From JALZAI01 sp038212215 (GTDB lineage Bacteria; Actinomycetota; Actinomycetes; Mycobacteriales; Jatrophihabitantaceae): a DNA stretch of 64,000 nt. This document shows, in pieces, positions 1 to 9,053 of the stretch (the stretch's first letter is position 1; the number at the start of each line of letters is the position of its first letter). The translations under genes were made by a program, and so were the position numbers. Under the pieces are notes generated by a model. The model saw only the letters and a program-made list of their open reading frames with translations, was not told the DNA's origin and did no database searches. Location of the stretch: contig JBBQUT010000006.1 of the NCBI GenBank assembly GCA_038212215.1, forward strand, positions 1 through 64,000. The letters are read 5' to 3'.

Positions 1-395
<395 letters not shown>

Positions 396-580
396 TGTCT
401 ATATGACGAACCGGTTGCCCGGTGTTGTCGACACAGAAAGTCACCGTCCTGCGACGGTTTCGATCACTGGTCAAACGAGCTGGTCGTTCTTCTTTCGCTC
501 GCTGTACCAAAGGAATCTCTTCAGTCGCCCTCATGAATGAGGACGTTGACGAGAGTTAATTCATGGCACTAACTTTCGGC

Positions 581-602
581 ACGCTGTTGAGTTCTCAAGG
601 AG
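581..602 (-). promoter_or_regulatory. rRNA leader antitermination element (boxA-like)
   Basis: On the minus strand the leader reads TCCTTGAGAACTCAACAGCG, which matches the TTGAGAACTCAA leader core found before 16S genes of mycobacteria and other actinobacteria, where it is assigned to the Nus-factor boxA/boxB region. It lies about 185 bases before the 16S 5' end and downstream of both promoters, as expected for an rRNA antitermination signal. nusB, whose product binds boxA, is encoded in this same window at 62396-62815. Confidence 0.7.
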
Positions 603-653
603 CGGACGCGCACCATCCCCAACCTTTCGGCCGGGTCCGGGGCAACCAACAAA

Positions 654-683
654 ACGTTACTCTGGTCAGAGGCTCCGGGTCAA
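654..683 (-). promoter_or_regulatory. rRNA operon promoter P2
   Basis: On the minus strand TTGACC (683-678) is followed after 18 bases by TAACGT (659-654). This is a good housekeeping sigma promoter, expected to start transcription near 647, about 250 bases before 16S and upstream of the boxA-like leader. It is the proximal one of two tandem promoters with the same architecture. Confidence 0.6.
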
Positions 684-862
684 ACTCGGACTCCGCCCAC
701 TTCCCGCTTGGTCGCCGCACACGGCTTGATCTCTCGATCAACCGCGGCGCGTCGCGCTTGGGGGATGTCGACCGACCCGCCTCGAGCTTCCGCGGCACCG
801 GCTAGTACGTGACTAGCCGAACCCGGCTGAGCGCTGCGGTCTGTGTCGGTCGAACAACCAGA

Positions 863-892
863 ACATTAGCCAGCCGTCCGCGACCGAGTCAA
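863..892 (-). promoter_or_regulatory. rRNA operon promoter P1
   Basis: On the minus strand TTGACT (892-887) is followed after 18 bases by TAATGT (868-863), a strong match to the housekeeping consensus. It lies about 210 bases upstream of P2 with identical spacing. Tandem promoters of this kind are typical of actinobacterial rRNA operons. The start point has not been shown experimentally. Confidence 0.6.
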
Positions 893-1029
893 ATTGACGC
901 CCGCGATGGTTGACACGCCCGCATTCAGGCACATGTTGTGCTCAGACAGGCCGATCGATCCCACCATCGCGGCGATAGCGATTGTGTGAACTGGAGCACC
1001 GCGGCTGCCGGAACACCCGATCACGAACG

Positions 1030-1080
1030 CTGAGAGGAATCCTGAGACGATCCCGAGACGAACCCGAGATGACCCGCGAC
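1030..1080. repeat. Five 11-bp-phased direct repeats (CYGAGACGA-type)
   Basis: Immediately past the tyrS stop the plus strand shows the core TGAGA/CGAGA at 1031, 1043, 1054 and 1065, and a weaker CGCGA at 1076, so the period is 11-12 bases, about one helical turn. On the minus strand the units read TCTCAGG/TCTCGGG. Helically phased direct repeats are the usual binding pattern of OmpR-family response regulators. No regulator gene is adjacent. The repeat lies between tyrS and rRNA promoter P1. Confidence 0.55.
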
Positions 1081-1085
1081 GATTC

Positions 1086-2333
1086 CTACAACGGGGCCTG
1101 GACGAGACGCACCGCATGCCGCTTTCCCGATGCGAGGACCTGTCCGAGCAGTTCAGCGCGGGGCACGTCGTAGCGGCGGGCGGCCACTACGGCGCCCGCA
1201 ATTTTGACCGCGCCGGCGTCGATGCCGCGCCGCGCCGCACTGGTACTGGCCGCAAGACCTGCTGCAACGAGCAGCGCCGGCAAGTGCACCGGGTCAGCAT
1301 CGGCGAGCACGTGAGCGGGCGCGTCGGCGACCAGCTCGCCGCGCTGGAACACGGCGTTGAACCGCTCCTCCGCCGCTGCCGCGGCCGCTGCGTCGTGATA
1401 AAGGGCCACCACCTCGCGCGCCATCCGCCGTTTGGCCCCGTTGGCCCGCCCGCCGCCCGCCATGATGTCGGCGGCGAGCGCGTCGATGTCGCGGGGGTGC
1501 AGCGCGGTACACAGGCGCGCGTACAACGCGACCACCGAATCGGGGACGCTCATCAACTTGCCGAACTGCTCGGCCGCGGGCTCGTCGATGCCGATGTAGT
1601 TGCCCAGCGACTTGCCCATCTTCTCCACGCCGTCGGTTCCGACGAGCAGCGGCACGGTGAGCACCACCTGCGGCGCCTGTCCATGGGCACGCTGCAGTTC
1701 GCGTCCGACAAGGTTGTTGAACGTCTGGTCGGTGCCGCCCAGTTCGACGTCGGCGCGGACGGCAACGGAATCTATGCCCTGCAGCAGGGGGTAGAAGAAC
1801 TCGCTCAGCGTGATCGGCTGGGATGCGGCGAAGCGGCGGGCGAAGTCGTCACGCTCGAGCAGTTGGGCGACGGTGACAAGTCGGGTATAGCCGAGCATCT
1901 CCCCGACATGCATCGACGCGAGCCAGTCTGCGTTGTTGACAACCTCGGCGCGGTCGCGATCGAGGATCCGCATCAGCTGGTCGAAATACCCCTGGGCGTT
2001 GGCGATCACTTGCTCCGCCGACTGAGCCACCCGGGTGTTCGTGCGTCCGGACGGGTCGCCCACCTGCGCGGTGAAGCCGCCGACGACGAGCACGGCCAGG
2101 TGGCCGAAATCCTGGAACTGGCGGAGCTTGCGCAGCACAACAGCGTGTCCCAACGTCAGGTCGGTCCCTGACGGATCGATGCCGAGCTTCACCCGCAGCG
2201 GGCGGTGCTCGCGGTCGGCGACGACGAGGCGCTCGGCCAGTCCGTCCGCCGGGAGGATCTGCGCGGCCCCCGAAGCGAGCACATCGTAGGGGTTGCGCAG
2301 GTGCTCGGGCAGCTCGGTCGGCGGCGGGGTCAC
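1086..2333 (-). CDS. tyrS: Tyrosyl-tRNA synthetase
   Basis: This class I aminoacyl-tRNA synthetase charges tRNA-Tyr with tyrosine in the cytoplasm. The 415-residue product has the nucleotide-binding HIGH region as TLGHAVVLRKL (about residues 60-70). The second catalytic loop reads KMGKS (about 238-242), where the usual motif is KMSKS. A C-terminal S4-type RNA-binding domain follows at about 350-415. Length is normal for the family. The GTG start overlaps the stop of the upstream glycosylase gene by four bases (GTGA), so the two are probably translationally coupled. It is the last gene before the rRNA operon on this strand. Confidence 0.95.
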   Translation of the reverse strand: MTPPPTELPEHLRNPYDVLASGAAQILPADGLAERLVVADREHRPLRVKLGIDPSGTDLTLGHAVVLRKLRQFQDFGHLAVLVVGGFTAQVGDPSGRTNTRVAQSAEQVIANAQGYFDQLMRILDRDRAEVVNNADWLASMHVGEMLGYTRLVTVAQLLERDDFARRFAASQPITLSEFFYPLLQGIDSVAVRADVELGGTDQTFNNLVGRELQRAHGQAPQVVLTVPLLVGTDGVEKMGKSLGNYIGIDEPAAEQFGKLMSVPDSVVALYARLCTALHPRDIDALAADIMAGGGRANGAKRRMAREVVALYHDAAAAAAAEERFNAVFQRGELVADAPAHVLADADPVHLPALLVAAGLAASTSAARRGIDAGAVKIAGAVVAARRYDVPRAELLGQVLASGKRHAVRLVQAPL

Positions 2334-2971
2334 GGTGAATCAGTCTGCCGGGCCGCCGCGCTTCGCATGCGCCCGCCCGGCTTGTACGCCGACACCGACG
2401 CAGCCGCGGCGAGCCAGAACCGCCAGGGACGCTCGGCGGCGACCGAGATCCCCACCCGCGGGCCGGCGAGGATCCCGCGGCGGCGCCGAGCGGCGACCTG
2501 GTCCAGGCGCACCGGCGATCCCGGCGAACACAGATCGACGCCGTTGGTCACCGCGTCCAGGCCCAGGCAGGTGGCGAGCCGCGCCGGGCCACGGGCGAGC
2601 TCGCTTGCCGCCTTGGCCGCCGGGCGCCGTCGGCGGGCGACGTCCAGCCCGGCTACGACGTCACCGGCGCGCAACAACACCGCGGAGGCGCGCCCCTCGA
2701 CGTCGCACACGACGTTGGCGCACCAGTGCATGCCATAGGTGAAGTAGCAGTAGAGATGCCCCGGCGCGCCGAACATCACGGCGGTGCGCGTGGTCGGTCC
2801 GCGGAACGCATGCGAGGCAGGATCGGCCGTGCCCTCGTACGCCTCCACCTCGGTCAGCCGCACGCTGACCCGGTCACCGCCGATGTCGGAGGTGAGCACG
2901 GCCCCGATCAGGCGCGGGGCGAGGGTCAGCGCAGGCACCGACAATCGCACCCTCAGTTCTGAGTCGCCCAC
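2330..2971 (-). CDS. mpg: DNA-3-methyladenine glycosylase (AAG/Mpg family)
   Basis: This is a base-excision repair enzyme that removes alkylated purines such as 3-methyladenine and hypoxanthine. The 213-residue protein carries the family motif EVEAYEG (about 41-47, with the catalytic Glu) and the YFTYGMH strand (about 76-82). The GTG start at 2971 overlaps the 3' end of argH by 19 bases; a second GTG at 2950, just after the argH stop, is possible but has no spaced ribosome site. The order argH-mpg-tyrS suggests a continuous transcript; in M. tuberculosis mpg also directly precedes tyrS. Confidence 0.9.
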   Translation of the reverse strand: MGDSELRVRLSVPALTLAPRLIGAVLTSDIGGDRVSVRLTEVEAYEGTADPASHAFRGPTTRTAVMFGAPGHLYCYFTYGMHWCANVVCDVEGRASAVLLRAGDVVAGLDVARRRRPAAKAASELARGPARLATCLGLDAVTNGVDLCSPGSPVRLDQVAARRRRGILAGPRVGISVAAERPWRFWLAAAASVSAYKPGGRMRSAAARQTDSP

Positions 2972-4353
2972 GCCACCTGCTCGCGGATTACCTCGCCGAG
3001 TTGCTGCAACTGCTCGTCAACCCGATCCTGGGACGTCCCGCCGACTGCCGAACGGGATGCGAGCGCCCCGGGCACCGACAGCACCGCCCGGACCTCCGGC
3101 GTGAGCCGCGAATCGATCTCGCGCAACTGATCGTCGGAGAGGTCGGGCAGATCGAGACCACGCTGCTCGCAGTACGCCACGAAGGCACCACTGATCTGGT
3201 GCGCCTCGCGGAACGCGACGCCCTGGCGAACCAGCCATTCGGCGACGTCGGTGGCCAGTGCGAACCCCGCCGGAGCTGCGGCGGCCAGGCGGTCCCGGTC
3301 GAAATTGAGCGTCGCGATCATCCCCGTTACTGCCGGCAACAACACGAGCAGCTGATCGACCGTGTCGAACACCGGCTCCTTGTCCTCCTGCAGATCCCGG
3401 TCATAGGCCAGCGGCAGGGCCTTGAGCGTGACGAGCAGTCCGGTCAGGTTGCCGATGAACCGGCCGGACTTGCCACGAGCGAGTTCGGCGATGTCCGGGT
3501 TTTTCTTCTGCGGCATGATCGAGGACCCGGTCGACCATGCGTCGTGCAAGCGCGCCCAGCCGAACTCCGACGTCACCCAAAGAATGACCTCCTCGCCGAT
3601 TCGCGACAGGTGCACACCGAGCAGCGCGGTGACGAAGAGGAATTCGGCGACGAAGTCCCGGTCAGACACCGCGTCGATCGAGTTGGCGGCCGGACGGTCG
3701 AACCCGAGCTCGACCGCGACGGCTCTGGGATCAAGCGGCAGCGACGATCCGGCCAGCGCACCGGCGCCGAGCGGTGAAACGGCGGCGCGCCGGTCCCAGT
3801 CGCACACCCGGTCGACGTCGCGGGCGAGGGCGTGCACGTGCGCCAGCAGGTGATGGGCGAGCAGCACCGGTTGGGCGTGCTGCAGGTGCGTCATCCCGGG
3901 CATCGCGACGCCACGGTGCTGCTCGGCCTGCGCCGTGAAGGCCGTCTCCAGGTCGGCGACGGCCCGGACGAGGTGGCGCGCCTGATCGCGCAGATACAGG
4001 CGCAGATCGGTCGCCACCTGATCGTTGCGGCTGCGCCCGGCACGCAGCTTCCCGCCGAGCGGGCCGAGCTTGGCGAGCAGCCCCCGCTCGAGCGCGGTGT
4101 GCACGTCCTCGTCCGCCGGTGTGGCGCTGAACGCACCGGAGGCCACCTCGGCACCGAGCTCGTCCAGCGCCGACTGCATCCGCGACGCCTCCGCGTCACT
4201 GAGCAGGCCGGCGCGGTGCAGCACCCGCGCGTGCGCCTTGGACGCCCGCAGATCGTAGGGCGCGAGCCGCCAGTCGAAGTGCACCGACAGCGAAAGCGCG
4301 CTCAGCGCGTCCGACGGCCCGGTGCGGAACCGGCCGCCCCACAGCTGCGTCAC
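2953..4353 (-). CDS. argH: Argininosuccinate lyase
   Basis: It catalyses the last step of arginine synthesis, cleaving argininosuccinate to arginine and fumarate. The 466-residue fumarase/aspartase-superfamily protein has SRNDQ (about 108-112), GMTHLQHAQP (about 153-162, catalytic His region) and the superfamily signature SSIMPQKKNP (about 277-286). The open frame continues 94 codons upstream into argG, but homology begins at the GTG at 4353 (TQLWGGRF), which overlaps the argG stop by four bases. It is the last arg gene of the operon. Confidence 0.96.
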   Translation of the reverse strand: MTQLWGGRFRTGPSDALSALSLSVHFDWRLAPYDLRASKAHARVLHRAGLLSDAEASRMQSALDELGAEVASGAFSATPADEDVHTALERGLLAKLGPLGGKLRAGRSRNDQVATDLRLYLRDQARHLVRAVADLETAFTAQAEQHRGVAMPGMTHLQHAQPVLLAHHLLAHVHALARDVDRVCDWDRRAAVSPLGAGALAGSSLPLDPRAVAVELGFDRPAANSIDAVSDRDFVAEFLFVTALLGVHLSRIGEEVILWVTSEFGWARLHDAWSTGSSIMPQKKNPDIAELARGKSGRFIGNLTGLLVTLKALPLAYDRDLQEDKEPVFDTVDQLLVLLPAVTGMIATLNFDRDRLAAAAPAGFALATDVAEWLVRQGVAFREAHQISGAFVAYCEQRGLDLPDLSDDQLREIDSRLTPEVRAVLSVPGALASRSAVGGTSQDRVDEQLQQLGEVIREQVAWATQN

Positions 4354-5546
4354 GCCTGTGCTTGGTCGCGCCGCGCCGCCATCCGGCTCGGCAGGCCCCA
4401 CAGCTGCACGAATCCCTTTGCGAGCGTTTGGTCGAAGGTGTCCCCGGTGTCGTACGTTGCGAGGTTGAAGTCGTAGAGCGAGCCTGATCCGCGCCGTCCG
4501 GTCGGCACCGCCATCCCGCCGGCGAGCCGTAACCGGATGTCGCCGGTGACATGGCGCTGCGACGAATCGACGAAGTCGTCGAGGGCACGCTTGAGGGGGC
4601 TGAACCACAACCCGTCGTAGACGAGTTCGGTCCAACGCTGCTCGACCTGGAACTTGAAGCGGCGCAGATCACGCTCGACGGTCAGGTCCTCGAGCTCCCG
4701 GTGCGCGGTGATGAGTGCGATCGCGCCAGGCGCCTCGTACACCTCGCGGCTCTTGATGCCGACCAGACGGTCTTCGACCAGGTCCAGCCGGCCGACGCCT
4801 TGCGCGCCCGCGCGCTTGTTGAGTGCCACGATCGCCTCGAGCACGCTGACCGGCTCCCCGTCGAGCGCGCTCGGCACGCCGTCGACGAAGGAGATCACCA
4901 CCTCGTCGGACGTAGCGCCCGGCGCCTCGGTGTAGTCGTAGACGTCCTCGATGGGCGCGTTCCACGGGTCTTCCAGGAAGCCGGTCTCGACGGCGCGTCC
5001 CCAAAGGTTCTGGTCGATCGAGTAGGGCGAGCGCTTGGACTGATCGATCGGCAGGCCCTTCTCCTCCGCGAACGCGATTGCCTTGTCGCGGGTCATGCCC
5101 GAATCGCGAACCGGCGCGATCACTTCGAGACCGGGCGCCAGCGCACCGATGCCGACCTCGAAGCGCACCTGGTCGTTGCCTTTGCCGGTGCAGCCGTGCG
5201 CAACCGTGTCGGCGCCGTGCATCGTTGCCGCATGGACGAGGTGCTTGGCGATGATCGGCCGGCTGAGCGCGGAGACCAGCGGATAGCGTTCGAGGTAGAG
5301 CGCGTTGGTGCGAAGCGCCGGCAGGCAGTAATCCTCGGCAAACTCCTGCTTGAGGTCCAGCACGATCGACTCGACCGCGCCGCAGTCCAGCGCACGCTGC
5401 CGGATCACGTTCATGTCCTCACCATCCTGGCCGACGTCTGCGGCCACGGCGACAATCTCCGCGCCGGTTTGCTCGGCAATCCAGCCGATGGCGACGGATG
5501 TGTCGAGCCCACCGGAGTAGGCGAGAACGATCCTGCGCTTGCTCAT
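4350..5546 (-). CDS. argG: Argininosuccinate synthase
   Basis: It joins citrulline and aspartate using ATP to make argininosuccinate. The 398-residue protein opens with the N-type ATP pyrophosphatase P-loop SGGLDTS (residues 11-17) and shows the conserved GCTGKGNDQVRFE segment near residue 120. It sits 15 bases downstream of argR and overlaps argH by four bases, inside the arginine operon. Length and motifs are normal. Confidence 0.97.
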   Translation of the reverse strand: MSKRRIVLAYSGGLDTSVAIGWIAEQTGAEIVAVAADVGQDGEDMNVIRQRALDCGAVESIVLDLKQEFAEDYCLPALRTNALYLERYPLVSALSRPIIAKHLVHAATMHGADTVAHGCTGKGNDQVRFEVGIGALAPGLEVIAPVRDSGMTRDKAIAFAEEKGLPIDQSKRSPYSIDQNLWGRAVETGFLEDPWNAPIEDVYDYTEAPGATSDEVVISFVDGVPSALDGEPVSVLEAIVALNKRAGAQGVGRLDLVEDRLVGIKSREVYEAPGAIALITAHRELEDLTVERDLRRFKFQVEQRWTELVYDGLWFSPLKRALDDFVDSSQRHVTGDIRLRLAGGMAVPTGRRGSGSLYDFNLATYDTGDTFDQTLAKGFVQLWGLPSRMAARRDQAQA

Positions 5547-5561
5547 TCGTGAATTCTCCGA

Positions 5562-6062
5562 TCAGAGGGTGTGCTGGAGGTCGTGCAGGTGCGCGACTAT
5601 GGCTGCGCCGCCGCGCGCGCCGCGCGTGACGACGAGGATGGTGTCGTCGCCGGCGACGGTGCCGAGAATCTCGGGCAAGCGGGCCCGGTCGATCGCGCTG
5701 GCCAGAAAGTTGGACGCGCCGGGCGGGGTGCGCAGCACCGCCAGGTTCGCGCTGGCCTCGGCGGACACCAGCAACTCCCCGAGCAGCCGCGCCAGCCGGA
5801 CCGGCGGATTGTCGTCGGGGCTGCGCCCGAGCAGCGGAGACCCGTCCTCAGGGATGACGTATAACGGCAACCCGCCGTCGGCTGTACGCAGCTTCACCGC
5901 ACCGAGCTCGTCGAGGTCGCGCGAAAGCGTGGCCTGGGTGACCGAGACCCCGGCGCTCACGAGTGCTCGCGCCAGCTCGGCCTGGGAGCGAAACGGGCGG
6001 GCGGCGATCAGCGCCACGATCTGGTCGTGCCGCGCGGCCCGGGTCGGAGCGGTGGTCGTCAC
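5562..6062 (-). CDS. argR: Arginine repressor ArgR
   Basis: This arginine-sensing repressor binds ARG boxes as a hexamer when arginine is bound. The product is about 166 residues: an N-terminal winged-helix DNA-binding domain (SQAELARAL, VTQATLSRDLDELG) and a C-terminal oligomerisation/arginine-binding domain with the GTVAGDDTILVV motif. The open frame runs far upstream over argF, but family homology starts at the GTG at 6062, which overlaps the argF stop by four bases. Its place inside the operon implies autoregulation; the probable target lies before argC. Confidence 0.95.
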   Translation of the reverse strand: MTTTAPTRAARHDQIVALIAARPFRSQAELARALVSAGVSVTQATLSRDLDELGAVKLRTADGGLPLYVIPEDGSPLLGRSPDDNPPVRLARLLGELLVSAEASANLAVLRTPPGASNFLASAIDRARLPEILGTVAGDDTILVVTRGARGGAAIVAHLHDLQHTL

Positions 6063-6997
6063 GGGTGCTCCCCCGCCGAGCGCTCCAGCAGCCAGCTGAG
6101 CAGCGCCTTCTGTGCATGCAGCCGGTTCTCTGCCTCGTCCCAGACGACGCTCTGCGGGCCGTCGAGCACGTCGGCGGTGATCTCGTTGCCGCGGTAGGCG
6201 GGCAGGCAGTGCAGCACCACGGCGTCGGGCGCCGCGCGGGCGAGCGCGCTGGCGTCGACCGCGAACGGGCGGAACGGGGCCTCGCGGGCGTCCTTCTCGC
6301 TTTCCTGCCCCATCGAGACCCAGGTGTCGGTCGCGAGCACGTCCGCCCCGTCGAACGCGGCGTGCGGGTCGGCCGTCACCAGCACGGACCCGCCGGTGGT
6401 GGCGGCGATCCGCTCCGCGTCGGCCACGATGCGCGGATCGGGGTGGTAGCTGCTCGGGCCGCCGACACGCACGTGCAGGCCGGCGGTGGCGCCGCCGAGC
6501 AGGTACGAGTGCGCCATGTTGTTCGCCGCGTCGCCGACATAGCTTAACGTCATACCGGCGAGCGTTGTCTTGTGCTCGCGGACGGTGAGCAGGTCGGCGA
6601 GCACTTGGCACGGGTGGAAGCGGTCGGTCAGCGCATTGATGACCGGCACCGTGCTGTGCGCGGCCATCTGCTCGATGTCGTGCTGGCCAAAGGTGCGCCA
6701 CACGATCGCGGCGACCTGCCGGGTGAGCACGCGCGTGACGTCCGCGATCGATTCGCGTGCGCCGATGGCAGCGAGTGTGGTGTCGACGACGATAGGCAAC
6801 CCGCCGAGCTCGCCGATGCCGGCGGCGAAGGACACCTGGGTGCGCAACGTCGGCTTGTCGAAGATCAAGGCAACCGACTGCCGCCCGCGTAGCGGCTGGT
6901 GGCGGTAGCGGTCGCGCTTCATCGCGGCGGCCAGATCGAGCACCTCGACGAGTTCGGCGGGTGCCAGGTCGTCATCGCGCAGGAAATGTCGCGTCAT
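6059..6997 (-). CDS. argF: Ornithine carbamoyltransferase
   Basis: It transfers the carbamoyl group of carbamoyl phosphate to ornithine, giving citrulline. The 312-residue protein has HPCQ (about 128-131), the ornithine-site DTWVSMGQE (about 224-232) and HCLPA (about 263-267). The phosphate-binding motif usually written STRTR reads TLRTQ here (residues 50-54). The key Arg and second Thr are kept, so activity is still expected. ATGA overlap with argD and GTGA overlap with argR show tight operon packing. Its carbamoyl phosphate would come from carAB at 54964-59379. Confidence 0.95.
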   Translation of the reverse strand: MTRHFLRDDDLAPAELVEVLDLAAAMKRDRYRHQPLRGRQSVALIFDKPTLRTQVSFAAGIGELGGLPIVVDTTLAAIGARESIADVTRVLTRQVAAIVWRTFGQHDIEQMAAHSTVPVINALTDRFHPCQVLADLLTVREHKTTLAGMTLSYVGDAANNMAHSYLLGGATAGLHVRVGGPSSYHPDPRIVADAERIAATTGGSVLVTADPHAAFDGADVLATDTWVSMGQESEKDAREAPFRPFAVDASALARAAPDAVVLHCLPAYRGNEITADVLDGPQSVVWDEAENRLHAQKALLSWLLERSAGEHP

Positions 6998-8169
6998 GTG
7001 ACGTCTGCCAGTGCCGCCGCTAGCCGCGGCATCGCTTCGTCGACCTCGGCCTCGGTGAGGATCAGCGGCGGCGCCAACCTGATCGTGTCCGGCTTGACGG
7101 CATTGACGAGCAGACCGCGCGCGCGAGCGGCCCCTTCGACCGCTGCGGCAAGCTCACCGTTGAGTGCGAGCCCGCGCCAGAGTCCGCTGCCGCGGACCCC
7201 GGCGACGAGTGGGCTCTCGAGCGCGCCGAGCGATGCGGCGAGGTGTTCCCCCACCCGCTTGACGTTGTCGAGCAGCCCGTCGCGATCGATTGTGTCCAGG
7301 ACCGCGAGTGCTGCGGCGCACGCGACCGGGTTGCCGCCGAACGTGCTCCCGTGATCACCGGCCTGGAAGAGGTCCCCAGCGAGCCCGATGCCGAGGCACG
7401 CGCCGATGGGCAGGCCGCCGCCGAGACCCTTGGCCAGCGTTATCACGTCCGCGCGCACCCCCTCGGCTTGGCTTGCGAACCAGTGCCCGGTGCGTCCGAT
7501 ACCGCTCTGCACCTCGTCCACGACCATGAGCGCGCCGACGCCGTCGCAGATCTCGCGTAGCGCGGCGAGATATCCGGGAGGCGCGGGCACGACCCCGCCC
7601 TCGCCGAGGGTCGGCTCGACGAACACCGCGGCCGTCTGCCCGGTCACCGCCGTGCGCAGCGCCTCGACGTCACCGAAGTCGACGAAGTCGACGGGTCCGG
7701 GCAGCGGCTCGAACGGGACGCGCTTGGCTGAGTTGCCGGTGATCGACAGCGCGCCCATGGTGCGCCCGTGAAAGCTGTGGTTGCAGGCAACGATATGTGT
7801 GGCGCCACGCGCGTTGCCGTGGCGGCGCGCTAGCTTGAGCGCGCATTCGTTGGCCTCGGCGCCGCTGTTGGCGAAGAAGACCCGAGCCGGGACGCTAAGC
7901 AGGCCCACCAGCCGTTCGGCGAGGCGGACGCCGGGCTCGTGCATGGCGAGATTGGACGTGTGTGCCAGCCGGGCGACCTGTTCGCTGACCGCGGCGACGA
8001 TCGCGGGGTGGGCGTGGCCGAGCGAGGACACCGCGATGCCGCCGACGAAATCGAGGTACTCGCGCCCGTCGGTGTCCCACACCCGCACGCCCCGGCCGTG
8101 TTCCAGGGCGAGCGCAGGGGTGCCGTAGTTGGGCATCATCACCGCGTCCCACCGCTCGGTGAGTGTCAT
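6994..8169 (-). CDS. argD: Acetylornithine aminotransferase
   Basis: This PLP-dependent class III aminotransferase converts N-acetylglutamate semialdehyde to N-acetylornithine. The roughly 391-residue protein has the PLP-phosphate region NSGAEANE (about 101-108), the cofactor Asp in VVDEVQSGIGRTG (about 216-228) and the Schiff-base Lys in TLAKGLGGG (about Lys247). Two ATG codons are adjacent (8172 and 8169). I chose 8169 because the GGGAG ribosome site is five bases before it and only two before the first. The gene overlaps argB by its first base and argF by four bases. Confidence 0.95.
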   Translation of the reverse strand: MTLTERWDAVMMPNYGTPALALEHGRGVRVWDTDGREYLDFVGGIAVSSLGHAHPAIVAAVSEQVARLAHTSNLAMHEPGVRLAERLVGLLSVPARVFFANSGAEANECALKLARRHGNARGATHIVACNHSFHGRTMGALSITGNSAKRVPFEPLPGPVDFVDFGDVEALRTAVTGQTAAVFVEPTLGEGGVVPAPPGYLAALREICDGVGALMVVDEVQSGIGRTGHWFASQAEGVRADVITLAKGLGGGLPIGACLGIGLAGDLFQAGDHGSTFGGNPVACAAALAVLDTIDRDGLLDNVKRVGEHLAASLGALESPLVAGVRGSGLWRGLALNGELAAAVEGAARARGLLVNAVKPDTIRLAPPLILTEAEVDEAMPRLAAALADVT

Positions 8170-9053
8170 CATTTCTCCCTTGCCGGCACGACCATCGTGC
8201 CGATTCCCTCGGACGTGAAAATTTCGAGCAGCAGCGCATGAGGTACTCGACCGTCGAGCACGTGCGCACGCGGCACGCCGCCCTCGACCGCGCGCAGGCA
8301 AGCTTCCATCTTCGGGATCATCCCGGCGGACAGATCGGGCAGCAGCGCTGCCAGATCGTCGGCAGCTATCCGGCTGACGATGTCGGTGCTGGCCGGCCAG
8401 TCGGCATAGAGGCCCTCGACGTCGGTGAGCATCACCAGCTTCTCGGCCTGCAGCCCGACCGCCACCGCGGCGGCTGCGGTGTCGGCGTTGACGTTGTAGG
8501 ACAGCCCGTCCACGCCGCGCGCCACGGTTGCGATGACCGGGATGCGCCCGGCGTCGAGCAGCGCGATGACGGCCGACGGGTCGACCGCGACGACGTCGCC
8601 CACCTGGCCGAGGTCGATCACCTTTCCGTCGACGACGCCTGCGCGACGAGCGGCGGTGAGCAGGCCGGCGTCCTCGCCGGAAAGCCCGACACCGAAGGGA
8701 CCGTGGTCGTTGATCAAGTTGACGACGTCGCCGTTGACCTGGCCGGTCAGCACCATGCGGACGACGCTCATGATCTCGGGCGTGGTCACCCGCAGGCCGG
8801 CGCGGAACTCCGAGACGATGCCGAGCCGGGCCAGGTGTTCGCTGATCTGCGGGCCGCCCCCGTGCACGACGACCGGGCGCAGGCCCGCGCAGCGCAGAAA
8901 CACGACGTCCGCGGCGAAGGAGCGCTGCAGGTATGGGCTGGTCATCGCGTTGCCGCCGTACTTGACCACGACCACCTTGTCGTGGAAGCGCTCCAGCCAT
9001 GGCAGCGCGTCCACGAGCACGGCCGCCTTCTCGATCGCCTGTTCTTGGCTCAT
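8169..9053 (-). CDS. argB: Acetylglutamate kinase
   Basis: It phosphorylates N-acetylglutamate, usually the arginine-controlled step. The 294-residue protein has the kinase motifs KYGGNAM (31-37), VHGGGPQI (about 63-70), NVNADTAA and TDVEGLY. An N-terminal helix of about 20 residues precedes the first strand, a feature of hexameric, arginine-inhibited members of the family, so feedback inhibition is likely (inference). ATGA overlap with argJ. Confidence 0.96.
   Translation of the reverse strand: MSQEQAIEKAAVLVDALPWLERFHDKVVVVKYGGNAMTSPYLQRSFAADVVFLRCAGLRPVVVHGGGPQISEHLARLGIVSEFRAGLRVTTPEIMSVVRMVLTGQVNGDVVNLINDHGPFGVGLSGEDAGLLTAARRAGVVDGKVIDLGQVGDVVAVDPSAVIALLDAGRIPVIATVARGVDGLSYNVNADTAAAAVAVGLQAEKLVMLTDVEGLYADWPASTDIVSRIAADDLAALLPDLSAGMIPKMEACLRAVEGGVPRAHVLDGRVPHALLLEIFTSEGIGTMVVPAREK

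Larger units (their letters stand above)
396..1085. other. rRNA operon leader and tyrS-rrn intergenic region
   Basis: This 690-base stretch holds no convincing protein gene; short open frames in it lack codon bias and ribosome sites. Reading on the minus strand from tyrS towards 16S it contains an 11-bp-phased direct repeat, two tandem sigma-A-type promoters and an antitermination-like leader, each listed separately. No clear terminator with a T-run is visible after tyrS, so readthrough from tyrS into the rRNA operon cannot be excluded. Confidence 0.7.

Noticed and set aside
866..1117. 83-codon minus-strand frame between tyrS and the rRNA promoters
   Set aside because: It overlaps the tyrS 3' end, the phased repeats and promoter P1, and its translation has no recognisable domain.
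4551..5552. 333-codon open frame antisense to argG
   Set aside because: Shadow of argG; no homology features and no ribosome site.
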